Assembly (NCBI GenBank): GCA_964569295.1
Contig: CAZMVU010000005.1
Span: 1 to 61,903, forward strand
Reading direction: 5' to 3'
DNA: 61,903 bases
Origin: CAZMVU01 sp964569295
GTDB taxonomy: Bacteria > Hydrogenedentota > Hydrogenedentia > Hydrogenedentales > JAGMZX01
Positions 28,701 to 37,300 of this stretch are shown here, one piece after another. The notes beneath the pieces were generated by a model. The model ran no database searches, was not told where the DNA came from, and saw only the letters and a list, made by a program, of their open reading frames with translations. Each line of letters starts with the position of its first letter. The first letter of the stretch is position 1. Both the position numbers and the translations under genes were made by a program.

Positions 28701-29168
28701 GCCCAACAACGCGAGGTGTGGCGGCACGTTTGCCAGGGGGGCGGGAAGTTTGACCAACCGCCCCGCTATGTCGTTCGGCGCGTCGAAAAACGGCACATCT
28801 GCTGGGGCGAAGGGGCTTGCCGTTACCCGGCTGTGCCACACGGCGCCGGAAACCTCGCCCGCCACATCGACCTGGTGCCCTGTGCCTGAACTGATCCATG
28901 CGGAACCGTCGGGCAGCAGGTGCAATGGACTAAGCGCTGTGCGCCCCGGCAGATGAATACCGCCCGGCAGAGGTTTGCCCCAGCCGAAATCAAGGCTATG
29001 CACGTAAACGCCTGCGGCAGCGCCCACGGCATTGCGTGTGTTGGTCACTGCGAGTATGCGTTGCGCGGGCGCTGGCGCACAGAAGAGCGCGAGGGCCAGC
29101 AGCATGATCGCGCCTGGCAAATACCGGAGCGGTGCCGGGCCAGTATGCGGGCTGACAAAGCGTTTCAT
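25788..29168 (-). CDS. Large secreted mosaic protein: propeller, TSP3-like calcium repeats, glutaminase-like domain, IPT/TIG
   Basis: This 1126-aa protein begins MKRFVSPHTG with a hydrophobic signal ending APAPAQ. A propeller-like region (residues about 40-450) comes first. Then come calcium-binding TSP3-like repeats (DRDGDGLSALEEKELG; NPDTDGDGLHDGLDPEP) and a class-I-amidotransferase-like domain (DYVADGGAFLFLGDYLG; YGYGRVALLASNAPL). A second repeat set with EDANDNGRWDPGET and DTDLDGVLDGADP follows. It ends with an IPT/TIG domain (GGTAVAIYGRNF) and a beta-sandwich. It is probably a cell-surface or extracellular protein. No catalytic residue set is complete enough to name an activity. ATG 29168 is chosen because the signal peptide starts there. 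Confidence 0.75.
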   Translation of the reverse strand: MKRFVSPHTGPAPLRYLPGAIMLLALALFCAPAPAQRILAVTNTRNAVGAAAGVYVHSLDFGWGKPLPGGIHLPGRTALSPLHLLPDGSAWISSGTGHQVDVAGEVSGAVWHSRVTASPFAPADVPFFDAPNDIAGRLVKLPAPLANVPPHLALLGRTHDAGDAAMGRVMLGGPGGLTGPQWDIPGRPLAIAALAEERFAVLCQPDTAVGLAVCVLDAAQPDPSTHQPLATLGDDLNASTGDVAPSRDGRNLLVLVSGYSLEPPAGRAVSRLYVLRGENGDVLASFDASGLAPTGAPALYPTPGGAWVLTQTPSAEFVHAMALEDNGASFAKTAQYAITGQPVPVPPRLAIHNGDVALCAGERLEIWPGGSRRGRSHSYRQPIGALAWSASGLFVGEGHRVHAADAETGAPRHTMALQSGTVTALTPVPAAQVPQDDRDGDGLSALEEKELGTSSTNPDTDGDGLHDGLDPEPLMPSPALTLPATVRFRGKAVGRQVRVIAVTPEHGKNSRWHVTYDEEEMPWLIMNPRQGVGPGYIYLMVNPALHTAEKAAQGRLHVHMEGVGAAHAAGSPGEVAIRVTASPQGPRRILWLLGTPSGQETSHPYPKQYTGLGQRLSAPPYYCSHKQAATPFQGDLGDYAVVVLSAQAAAQGAVTRQQLLDYVADGGAFLFLGDYLGEATGRSLAHWLQPLGIRIHADTPAAATPGPVPASTVDDAPLSWLARHWDGFSMREGLRITAQERDVLVHGPEDQALLVVRQYGYGRVALLASNAPLRDKAPHGGKTPLFAHDLFGWLLRAGTDIADMDGDGLLDSIEDANDNGRWDPGETDFRRADTDADGIPDSLEDTNLNGTYNDGETNPRDPDTDLDGVLDGADPAPCAVSGAPHVTAIEGGAGPPEGPAEGGTAVAIYGRNFRQDCQIWFGERRAHNVRILSKESAIAVSPPHPDAEGGAVAVRVASPPAEEGAEPLEGRLPKAFTYTPRSVASIRLRATEPVVQAGGQRRGALRIALDLPAGVFAKDLMLLLKTTPFDNFQWREPRRAPNTFNLVPMQLRAIEDGMMMLAPKTGHAGSFYGGPVVVLPWEWTPAGDQPPPAITVEVRGALIKGLNGQPLESHTPPPVTLLKPGN

Positions 29169-29484
29169 GGGGCCAGTCCAGGGCGGTTGCGCGTATGTTT
29201 CAATGGCTGGCGTATGTGCATGGGCGCATGGTATACAGGGCGCGTCGCGGCGGCGGAGGCAGCTTGGGCAATACGGCCGGGAGAAAAGCGGCCGGCCGCC
29301 CACTTTCGCGGCTGTAAGGTGTTCCCCTTCGGGCGTACAAGATACCGGGCATTGGTAATGGCTCCAGAGCCTGTTTAAGAACGGCTCCAACGGGCAAGAG
29401 CCTGCCATGCTTCGCCATCCGGCTAGATGCGTTTTTTGCAAAGGCTGGCATGTAAGCCATTACAGATGTCCCCATTCTTGTGTT
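29169..29484. other. Intergenic region, about 315 bases, holding a dispersed element
   Basis: No gene is supported here. The right part, 29288-29385, is one copy of an intergenic element repeated at 46726-46820. The left part must contain the start signals of the large minus-strand gene. The downstream end of the oxidoreductase gene lies at the right border. Confidence 0.55.
29288..29385. repeat. Dispersed structured intergenic element, copy A
   Basis: GCGGCCG at 29288, GGCTGTAAGG at 29310 and TTTAAGAACGG at 29374 recur in the same order at 46726, 46748 and 46809. The first spacing is identical (22 bases) and the second nearly so (64 against 61). Between them a hairpin (GTGTTCCC..GGGCGTAC) has a counterpart in copy B with compensating changes. 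Neither copy has a credible protein frame. Confidence 0.7.
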
Positions 29485-30528
29485 TTACCCCGTTTCGACG
29501 GCCTTGCCGGTCTTTGCGGATTTGTAGCAGGCGGTGAGGATCTGCTGGCTGCGCAGGCCGACTTCCGGTCCGATAGGGGCGGGGGTGTGCTCGAGCAGCG
29601 CCTGGCTGAATGCCTCGATTTCTGCGCGATACATGTTCACGGGTGCCGGAGCGATGGTGATGCCGCCGCCTTCGTCGCGTTCCTGTTGCGCGGAATAGCC
29701 GCCGACTTCCTCCTCGAGAAAGGCGGTCATGTCGCCCGCCTCGCCCTGGCCGATGGTCCCCTTCGCAAGGATGCTGCCCTGCGCCCCATAGATCTCGAGC
29801 GCGTTCTTGCTGGCGCTGTCGGGGATGCAGAAGAATGCGTCCACGGTGGCAAAGGCGCCATTCTCGAACGCGAGCATGGCCACGGCGCTGTCCTCGGAGG
29901 GATAGGCATGCACCGTGTTGTTCACAAAACAGCTTACGCGCACCACCTTACCAAAGAACATCTCGAGCAGGTCGACGCAGTGGCCGCCCAGATCCATGAG
30001 CGAGCCGCCACCGCCCAGGGCCGGGTTCTGCCGCCACGCGCCTTCCATCGGCGGGAACCAGCACGAAAGCTGCGCGCGCGCGTAGGCAGGCTTGCCGAGT
30101 TTGCCTTCCTGTACAAGCGCGAGGGCGGCCTGGTGCTGCGCATGAAAACGCATCATGAATGCGGGGCTGAGTTGCACATCGGCCGCTTTACAGGCCTGGA
30201 TCATTTCGCGCCCTTCGCCGACCGACATGCCCAGCGGCTTTTCACACAGCACATGCTTTCCGGCTGCTGCACACGCGACCACCTGTTCATAGTGCACATG
30301 CACCGGCGTTGCCACGTAGACCGCATCGATCCCGGAAGCCAGAAGCGCCGCCATGCTGTCTGCCGGTTGCGCCCCGAATTCATCGGCCACTTCCGCGTTC
30401 ACAGCGGCATTCTGGTCGTAGACCGCGGCCAGTTGCGCATTGTCCGCCGGCACGATGCCCTCGGGTATCGTGCGCCGGCGCGCGATGCCGCCCGAACCGA
30501 CTACGCCCCACCGAATTGTATCTGTCAT
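29485..30528 (-). CDS. Gfo/Idh/MocA-family NAD(P)-dependent oxidoreductase
   Basis: This 347-aa protein has an N-terminal Rossmann fold (WGVVGSGGIARR), the family motif CEKPLGMS with its catalytic-type Lys, and a C-terminal alpha/beta domain (GGGSLMDLGGHCVDLL). Members oxidise or reduce sugars, inositols and related compounds. ATG 30528 follows GGGAGGAAG. The open frame extends further upstream but without coding character. The divergent UroD-family gene shares the 230-base intergenic region, so the two may be co-regulated. Confidence 0.9.
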   Translation of the reverse strand: MTDTIRWGVVGSGGIARRRTIPEGIVPADNAQLAAVYDQNAAVNAEVADEFGAQPADSMAALLASGIDAVYVATPVHVHYEQVVACAAAGKHVLCEKPLGMSVGEGREMIQACKAADVQLSPAFMMRFHAQHQAALALVQEGKLGKPAYARAQLSCWFPPMEGAWRQNPALGGGGSLMDLGGHCVDLLEMFFGKVVRVSCFVNNTVHAYPSEDSAVAMLAFENGAFATVDAFFCIPDSASKNALEIYGAQGSILAKGTIGQGEAGDMTAFLEEEVGGYSAQQERDEGGGITIAPAPVNMYRAEIEAFSQALLEHTPAPIGPEVGLRSQQILTACYKSAKTGKAVETG

Positions 30529-30756
30529 AAGCCAGCTTCCTCCCTTCAGCATTGTATGTGAGGGTGAGGAGTTTTCCTCACCGGTTGACCTTCCAGCCGA
30601 TAATACGCGCCGCGCCTCTGCACCGCAACCAGCCGGTGTGTCTTCTCGGGGCCTGCGTCTGCGGAAGTAGACGATCAGAGCCTGTGCGCCTTGTTGACCA
30701 TGCATGGCCAGTTCAGGCACGCTGAAACACATAGGGGGACAAACCGGAGAAAAACC

Positions 30757-31923
30757 GTGAACATGGAACGGATGACATCGCGCGAGCGCATGCTGAAGGC
30801 CCTGAACCATCAGGAACCCGACCGCATACCCATTGATCTGGGCGGCAACCAGACGGGCATCCACAAGTTCGCCTACCAGGCGCTCATCGAACACCTGGGC
30901 ATCGACGACGAACTGCAAATCATGGATCCGGTGCAGCAGTTGGCCCAGCCTTGCGAGGCGTTACTCGAGCGGTTCCACGTGGACACACGCTACATCGCCG
31001 CCGGCGCCGCCTCGGACTTCAAGGGCGGCATCGAGCAGCACGAACGCGACGGCCGTCTGTGGCACGACCTGACCGACGAGTTCGGTGTTACCTGGTCCAT
31101 GCCGGACGACGAGCCCTACTACATGGACATATCCCACAGCCCGCTTGCCAAGGCCACCACCGAGGATGTAAAGCAGTATCCGTTCCCGAAGGGCAACGAC
31201 CCCGGCCGCTTTGCGGGCCTTCGCGAGCGCGCGCTCGAACTCAAGAATGACACGCCCTACGCCGTGGTCAGCGGCATTTCCGGCGTGGTCTATGAGATTT
31301 GCTGGTACATGCGCGGCCTCGAGCAGTGGTTCATGGACACCATGAGCGACCCGGAATTCTGCGAGGCGCTCCTCGACCAGACGTGCCAATTCTGGCTGGA
31401 CTGGTTCGACGGCTTCCTGCCGGAGGTGGGCGATCTTGTGGATGTCATCATGATTGGCGATGATCTCGCGGGGCAAACGGGGCCGCTCTTCAACCCCGAC
31501 TTCTACCGCGAAGTGGTGAAGCCGCGGCACAAGCGTCTCGTGCAGCACATCAAAGGGCGCACGAGTGCCAGAATCTGGTACCACACCTGCGGCGCCTGCC
31601 AGACCTACATTCCCGATCTCATCGACAACGGCATCGACATCCTTAACCCGGTGCAGATCAGTGCCGAAGGCATGGACCCGCAGATGCTGAAGAAAAGCTA
31701 TGGCGATAAGCTCACCTTCTGGGGCGGCGCCATCGATGCACAACACGTGTTGCCCATGGCAAGCCCGGAGCGCGTACGCGATGAGGTGGGCAAGAACCTC
31801 GCCATCTTCAAGCCCGGCGGGGGCTATGTGTTCAACAACGTACACAACATTCAGGCGGGTGTGCCGCCGGAGAATATCGCCGCCCTTTACGACGCGGCCT
31901 ATGAATTCGGGTTCTACGAATAG
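30757..31923 (+). CDS. Uroporphyrinogen decarboxylase (UroD)-family protein, methyltransferase-like
   Basis: This 388-aa protein has the UroD/MtaA barrel: MTSRERMLKALNHQEPDRIP at the N-terminus, GDDLAGQTGPLF, and WYHTCGAC, whose His-x-Cys is the zinc site of MtaA/corrinoid methyltransferases. Real HemE lacks that site, so a methyltransfer role is likelier than haem synthesis. GTG 30757 is preferred because GGAG lies seven bases upstream; ATG 30763 is the alternative. It is followed within ten bases by an LVIVD propeller gene. Confidence 0.82.
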   Translation: MNMERMTSRERMLKALNHQEPDRIPIDLGGNQTGIHKFAYQALIEHLGIDDELQIMDPVQQLAQPCEALLERFHVDTRYIAAGAASDFKGGIEQHERDGRLWHDLTDEFGVTWSMPDDEPYYMDISHSPLAKATTEDVKQYPFPKGNDPGRFAGLRERALELKNDTPYAVVSGISGVVYEICWYMRGLEQWFMDTMSDPEFCEALLDQTCQFWLDWFDGFLPEVGDLVDVIMIGDDLAGQTGPLFNPDFYREVVKPRHKRLVQHIKGRTSARIWYHTCGACQTYIPDLIDNGIDILNPVQISAEGMDPQMLKKSYGDKLTFWGGAIDAQHVLPMASPERVRDEVGKNLAIFKPGGGYVFNNVHNIQAGVPPENIAALYDAAYEFGFYE

Positions 31924-31932
31924 CCAAGCGCA

Positions 31933-33036
31933 ATGAAAGAACACAAGATCAGACTCCTCAGCTTGATTCTCTGGCTTTCGGTACTTGCTCCAACGCCGGC
32001 AGTGGCCGGCGCATCCGGCCACCTTCAACTGGTGTCCGTGCTGGAGCACCCGGCCGTGACCGGTGCGCACGACATCGAGGTGCGCGGTTCTTATGCCTAT
32101 GTGGCGGGCAAGGCGAACAAACCGCTTGGCCGGAAGGCCGGCCGCTTTGCCATCGTGCATATTGCCGATCCCCAACGGCCAAAGGTCGTGGGCAGCCTGA
32201 GCGAGTCGGACCATCCGGCCCTGCACAACGCGCAGACCGTCTTGCTCCTCGGGGATACCTGCCTTCTTGGGGCCGATGCGTTGCTTGCCATCGACATTGC
32301 TGACCCGTCGGCGCCTCGGATTACAGCATGTATCGAAGACCGGACTATCGCGCGAATCAACGGTATGATCCTGTGGAACGAGAAGGTCATCGCCGTGAAT
32401 AAGGACGGCTTCCTCGATGTCTTTTCGGTTTCCGAACCGCGCGCGCCGCGCTTTCTTGGTGCGTGGAATACGCGGAAGCGCGGCGATCTAGTGTCGCCCC
32501 ATGACCTCGCCCGCTTCGGCAAGCGCTACGTGGTGGTCCCGGGCGCGGGCAAAGATGTGCCGGTGCATTTTGCGGTATATCAGGTCGCTGGTGATGACGG
32601 GGTCTTGCGTCCCGCGGGCGATTGGCGCCTTGCAGGGACACTCAGCGACGAAAAGCTTGCCGGAGCGAACCGCGTGGTGGTGCACGGGCGGTATGCCTAT
32701 GTGGCCTGCCACTATGCGGACACCATCGGGGTCGTCGCGCTGGCCGACCCCGAACAGCCGGCACTTGTGACGGCCTATCCCACGCAAGGCTGTGAGCCGG
32801 ACGGGCTCGCCCTGGCCGGCGATGTGCTGTTTATCGGCGCGGGCAAGCATGTCGAGGCGGTGGATGTGTCGAATCCCCTGCACCCACAGCCGCTCGCGCA
32901 CTATGAAGGCGCGCCATTGTTCACGCTACCACTGGAAGGCTGCAATGGCAACGCGCACGACCTCGTGGTGCAGGATGGCTTTGTATACGTCACCGCCCAA
33001 CGCGATGGGCGGATTGGCGTGCTGCGATTTCGATAG
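31933..33036 (+). CDS. Secreted LVIVD-repeat beta-propeller protein
   Basis: This 367-aa protein has a signal peptide (LLSLILWLSVLAPTPAVAGA). It carries repeated propeller blades of the LVIVD type: SYAYVAGKANKPLG, FAIVHIADPQRPKVVGSL, LLAIDIADPSAPRITACI and RYAYVACHYADTIGVV. LVIVD proteins are surface or periplasmic and of unknown function. It lies in a row with the UroD-family gene and a second, diverged propeller gene, suggesting a three-gene unit. Confidence 0.82.
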   Translation: MKEHKIRLLSLILWLSVLAPTPAVAGASGHLQLVSVLEHPAVTGAHDIEVRGSYAYVAGKANKPLGRKAGRFAIVHIADPQRPKVVGSLSESDHPALHNAQTVLLLGDTCLLGADALLAIDIADPSAPRITACIEDRTIARINGMILWNEKVIAVNKDGFLDVFSVSEPRAPRFLGAWNTRKRGDLVSPHDLARFGKRYVVVPGAGKDVPVHFAVYQVAGDDGVLRPAGDWRLAGTLSDEKLAGANRVVVHGRYAYVACHYADTIGVVALADPEQPALVTAYPTQGCEPDGLALAGDVLFIGAGKHVEAVDVSNPLHPQPLAHYEGAPLFTLPLEGCNGNAHDLVVQDGFVYVTAQRDGRIGVLRFR

Positions 33037-33063
33037 CACACGCAATCATTTTTTGGAGATACT

Positions 33064-34269
33064 ATGCGAAAATCTGTCTGTCTTGTCTTTGCTGTATTTC
33101 TTCTCTCAACCATAAGCGGCGCCGAAGAGATCGACACCGACCTGCCGGCCCTGCGCTCAAACGAGAAAACGCTTGCCGCGTGGGCCGCAGAAACCGGCGC
33201 GGCAAAGCTCATCCACCTCGAACCCATCTCCGCCAACACCGAACACCAAATCGACCCTCACGGTATCCGCCTGTTCGGCAACAAGAGGTATGCGCTGGTT
33301 CCGGACAGAAACGGCGACGCCGTGCTCTGCTTCGACGTGTCCGATCCGGAAAACATGCGCTTGTTGTCCGCCGTCTCGGACGAGCGCACGAAAGCTGCGC
33401 ACTATGTGACCATTGGGCCCGAGGGGCGCTATGGCTACACCGGAGCCGCTGGATACTTCACCATCATTGACCTCACCGACCCAGAGGACGTGGCGATCTG
33501 TGGGGCCGTGCGCGCGGGGAAGCGGTTCAGCCAGGAAATCGTGATCGAGGCCGAGCGCGACCTGGCCTACTGGGCAGCCACGGGTGACCACACCTTGTAC
33601 GCGGTGGACATTTCCGACAAAGCCGCGCCGCGCATCACCGGTTCGATAGCAGGCGCTGGCGCACCAAACTACCTCGAGAGTGTGGCGCACCTCGAACTGC
33701 ATCCGGAAAAGCCCATCCTCTTTGCTACTTCCTACCGTGATCACCATTTGTGCAGCTTCGATGTGACCGAGCCCGGCGTGTTCCGGCTGCTCGACACGAC
33801 GGGCGAACACATGATTTCGCCCCATGAAATCGTCTACGACCGCGGCTACCTCTATGTGGCCGTCATGTACGACAACGACGCGGAGAATCCGCGCGCGGAC
33901 GGGGCCCTGGCCGTCTATGATGTTTCCGATCCCGCCTCGATGCACTTTGTGACCGAGTTGCGCATGGGCGCGGCGCCACCGGCGAGCCAGTACCCCTTCG
34001 ACATGCTCCACGGCCTCACGCTCGACCCGGACCGCATGCTGCTCTTCGGCGCATCACAAAAGAACAACGGCACGAAATGCACCCAGCAGAACAGTGCTCT
34101 CAGTGTGTTCGATGTGCGCGATCCGGAGCGCCCTGTCTGGCTGGAAAGTTACCAGAGCTGCGACTGGCTTGAAGGCGCACAGCAGGTTGATTTTCGCGGG
34201 GACATTCTCTTCACCGCGAACCACGACGTGCCAAGCATCGCGGCGTTCCGGCTGTTTGGGACGGAGTAG
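33064..34269 (+). CDS. Secreted LVIVD-like beta-propeller protein, second copy
   Basis: This 401-aa protein starts with a signal peptide (SVCLVFAVFLLSTISGAEE). Its blades include YALVPDRNGDAVLCFDVSD, GYFTIIDLTDPEDVAICG, GALAVYDVSDPASMHFV and SALSVFDVRDPERPVWL. It shares the blade pattern with the gene 27 bases upstream but is well diverged, so the duplication is old. It ends in a strong hairpin shared with the convergent GH106-like gene. Confidence 0.8.
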   Translation: MRKSVCLVFAVFLLSTISGAEEIDTDLPALRSNEKTLAAWAAETGAAKLIHLEPISANTEHQIDPHGIRLFGNKRYALVPDRNGDAVLCFDVSDPENMRLLSAVSDERTKAAHYVTIGPEGRYGYTGAAGYFTIIDLTDPEDVAICGAVRAGKRFSQEIVIEAERDLAYWAATGDHTLYAVDISDKAAPRITGSIAGAGAPNYLESVAHLELHPEKPILFATSYRDHHLCSFDVTEPGVFRLLDTTGEHMISPHEIVYDRGYLYVAVMYDNDAENPRADGALAVYDVSDPASMHFVTELRMGAAPPASQYPFDMLHGLTLDPDRMLLFGASQKNNGTKCTQQNSALSVFDVRDPERPVWLESYQSCDWLEGAQQVDFRGDILFTANHDVPSIAAFRLFGTE

Positions 34270-34316
34270 TAAAGATAATGCGTTCCGCTCGGGTGGTTGC
34301 GTCGGAGCCGGATAAG

Positions 34317-34344
34317 GGGAGGACGTTGGGTGCAACGTCCTCCC
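34317..34344. terminator. Bidirectional stem-loop between convergent genes
   Basis: GGGAGGACGTTG at 34317-34328 pairs perfectly with CAACGTCCTCCC at 34333-34344 around a GGTG loop. It sits between the ends of the second propeller gene and the GH106-like gene. There is no T-run on either side. Confidence 0.75.
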
Positions 34345-34351
34345 GCGAACC

Positions 34352-37300
34352 CTACTGCTGATACAACGCCACCGGCCCGAGCAAGCCCGATTCCGTCGGG
34401 CCGAGGTGGAGCGCCGGGATTGTGGTGTAGTGCGGGGCAATGGTGTTTGCTACGTGCATCTCGATGGTGTTCTCGCCGGTACGTAGCAGATCAGTCAGCT
34501 CGAACTTGAATGGCCGCGCCACACGGACCCCGGCCGACTCGCCATTCACAAACACCTCCGCCGCCACAAGCACATCGCCGAGATCCAGCCAGGTGCGGTT
34601 CTCCAACGCGGCGGCATCCAAGTCCACAGCCTGCCTATACACGCCGATACCGCCATAGGTCGGCAGGGCGTAGTCGCTCCAGAGGCCGGGACGAATCACG
34701 CCGTCCGCGAGGTCGAGGCTGATTGGCCTGGTGAAGGCCGCGCCCGCATAAGCGCCGGGCTGCATTTCAAGGCGTACGGCCACTGTGGACACATCGCGCG
34801 GTGGGGAATCCACGACCGCGCGCCCCTCCCTCACGTCGGCCGGCGCGCCATTCACCCACACCTGCGCTTCTGCCTTCGTCGGCAGCGCAAGTGCTTTCAA
34901 TCCGGGCGGCACGCGGAAACGGTACCAGCCGATGCGCGGCGCATCTTCCGCCTTCACGTCGTAGGTGACCTCGGGGCCATCCTCGAAACACACGAGATAC
35001 GGCGACTCGAGCTCGATGCTGAGCGGCCGCTTGGGCTCGGTGACCACGCCGACGTTGTTGACCACCTCGTGGCCCCACGGCGCATCGCCCATGGCGCCGC
35101 GCACCGCTACGGACTCCCAGCCGCTGTCGTCGAAGCCGGGCAACTCCCAGCCATCCACGCCCTCGACAGAACCCTTCCAGGAGTCATCGGTTGTGAAGCC
35201 GGTCTCGTTGCCGCCGGCATGCCGCATCTTCACAGCCGCAACAATGCCGCGGCTGTTGAAAGCTTCCGGGCCCTTGTTTACATTCTGCCCGGCGAACAAC
35301 TGCCCCCACACGGCGATCACATTTTCTCCTTGGCGCAGGTGCTCGGTGATGGTGAACTGTTCTGGCTTCTTCCAGTTCGACCACGGGCCGATTTCTTCTT
35401 CGATCTTTTCGCCGTTCACCCAGAGGCGAAAACCGCTGTACGCGCTCACGATAATCCGCGCCTGCTCGGGCACGGCATCGAGCTGGAAGGTCTTGCGCAC
35501 ATGGGTTGCCTGGGTGTCGCCAAACCAAATCCACTTTGTCTCGGCAATGTCCGGCGCCACCATGCCCCGCGCGGCTTCTTCCATGGTCGCGACGGACGGC
35601 GGCTCGGCCTGCACATACAGCCTGCCGTGGCCCCCGTCCGGCAGGTCGAGCAACACGGTGTTTTCACCCGCTTCGAGAGGCAGATTGCCCACGGCGTCCT
35701 CGAACGGCTGTTCGGCGCTGTTCACCCAGAGGCGCGGCGTGTCATTGCGTAACTCGACGCGCAACCCGCATCGCATGGCCCGGGGTGCATGAATCCGCGT
35801 GAACAAGAGCTTGCGGCCTTCCGGCAGATCGATAAACTCCTTGTCGATATGACCATCAGGATAGCCAGAATGCCCACCCCAGGGGGCAGCCTTCGCCAGG
35901 CCGATTTGCTCGGAATAGGCGACTTCCTCCCAGTCGCTGTCGCCCATCTTTGCGCCGGCGAACACATCGTCCACACCTTGCAGCACGTCCAGGGCGATAT
36001 CCTCGTCGTGCGCCCCGACAGGCAACATGAGCCAGTAGGGTCCGGTGCTGTAGAGTGTGGTTGTCCAGGCGCTGTGATCGAAATCCGGCGTGTGCCAAGC
36101 GGCGTCCACACCGCCGCCCGGCGTTTCTTCGCGGTAGCGGAAGTTGCGCACCTCGGGGCCGATCTTTTCATTGGACGGCGGCCACCGGAATTCCCCCCAC
36201 CGGTTGTCCCGTGTTGGGATGACGGAGAAGGACCACGCATCCGCCAACGGCAGTAGCGTTCGTTCTTGCTCGCTCTCGCGCTCCTTCGACTGTGTCTCGC
36301 CCTCGCGGAACACGAAGAACTGCGCGGTGTTCCCTTCGATGCGGTGCTGCACACGGGTGCGGCCACCCTCGCGCGCGAATGCATCCACCGGGTTCACCAC
36401 GCCGGTAAACGGATCCCACAACTCGGGCACACCATCCACACGGAACGTAGCGTCCATGGCGTTCGGTTCGTCGTCAGTGCTCATTACGAGGTAGATGTCG
36501 GTATCGTCCGTGCGCCGGTGGGTGACATACAGGTTTTCTTCGGCCGCATGAAAGTCACGGTCGATGTGTGCGGTGATCTGGCGTGGCAATTCCCTTTGAC
36601 GCACTTTCACGAACCCCGCATAGCCACCGCCGGGGTGTGTCTTGCCGAAATCCTCGCCGGGACGGTGTGCCGCCTCTCGGCCAAACATCGTTTCGAGTAA
36701 TGCAGCGAGTTCCGGGTCATCCCGCCCGGCCTCGGTGCTATCGAGCGGCAGCCGTTCGTAGAACAGCACCGTTCCGCCGCTTTGCGCCAGCGCCAGGACT
36801 TTCTCCACAACCGCGCGGCGCACCGTCAACTCCGGACCAAAGACCAGCGCCCTATACGCGTTGTCTGCCGTGACCAGCGCGCCGTCCTTCACGTGGCCGG
36901 CAAGAATGGCGTCGTCGTCGATGATGTCATTGTCGATTCCCGCATCGAAGATGGTCTGCGACAACTTCATGTAGCGGTTGTAGTCCGGCGGTTTGCCTGT
37001 CAGGGGATCGCCGGCGAGCAGGCTCACCACCGGGTAATGCACCGCCGCATCGACCACGTGGCGCCCTTGCGTGGCCAGATAGCTCGACCGCGCCACGAAG
37101 TCCGACAGCACGCCGTAGTATTTCCAGTAGGGCTGGCGCCAGTGCGGGTCCGGCGCGGCATGTTCCCAGGTGCTTGCGTTGGTGGCATAGTATAGGCCAT
37201 GCTCATCGTAAAGATTCGCGCCAAAGGCCATGCCCGCCGAAAGCCAGGTGAGCGTCTGGTCCGTGGTGCGGCCCCAACCACTCGAATGAAACGCTTCGTT

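Noticed and set aside
30757..31923. Assignment as HemE, the haem-pathway uroporphyrinogen decarboxylase
   Set aside because: The His-x-Cys zinc motif and divergent N-terminus fit the methyltransferase branch of the superfamily instead.
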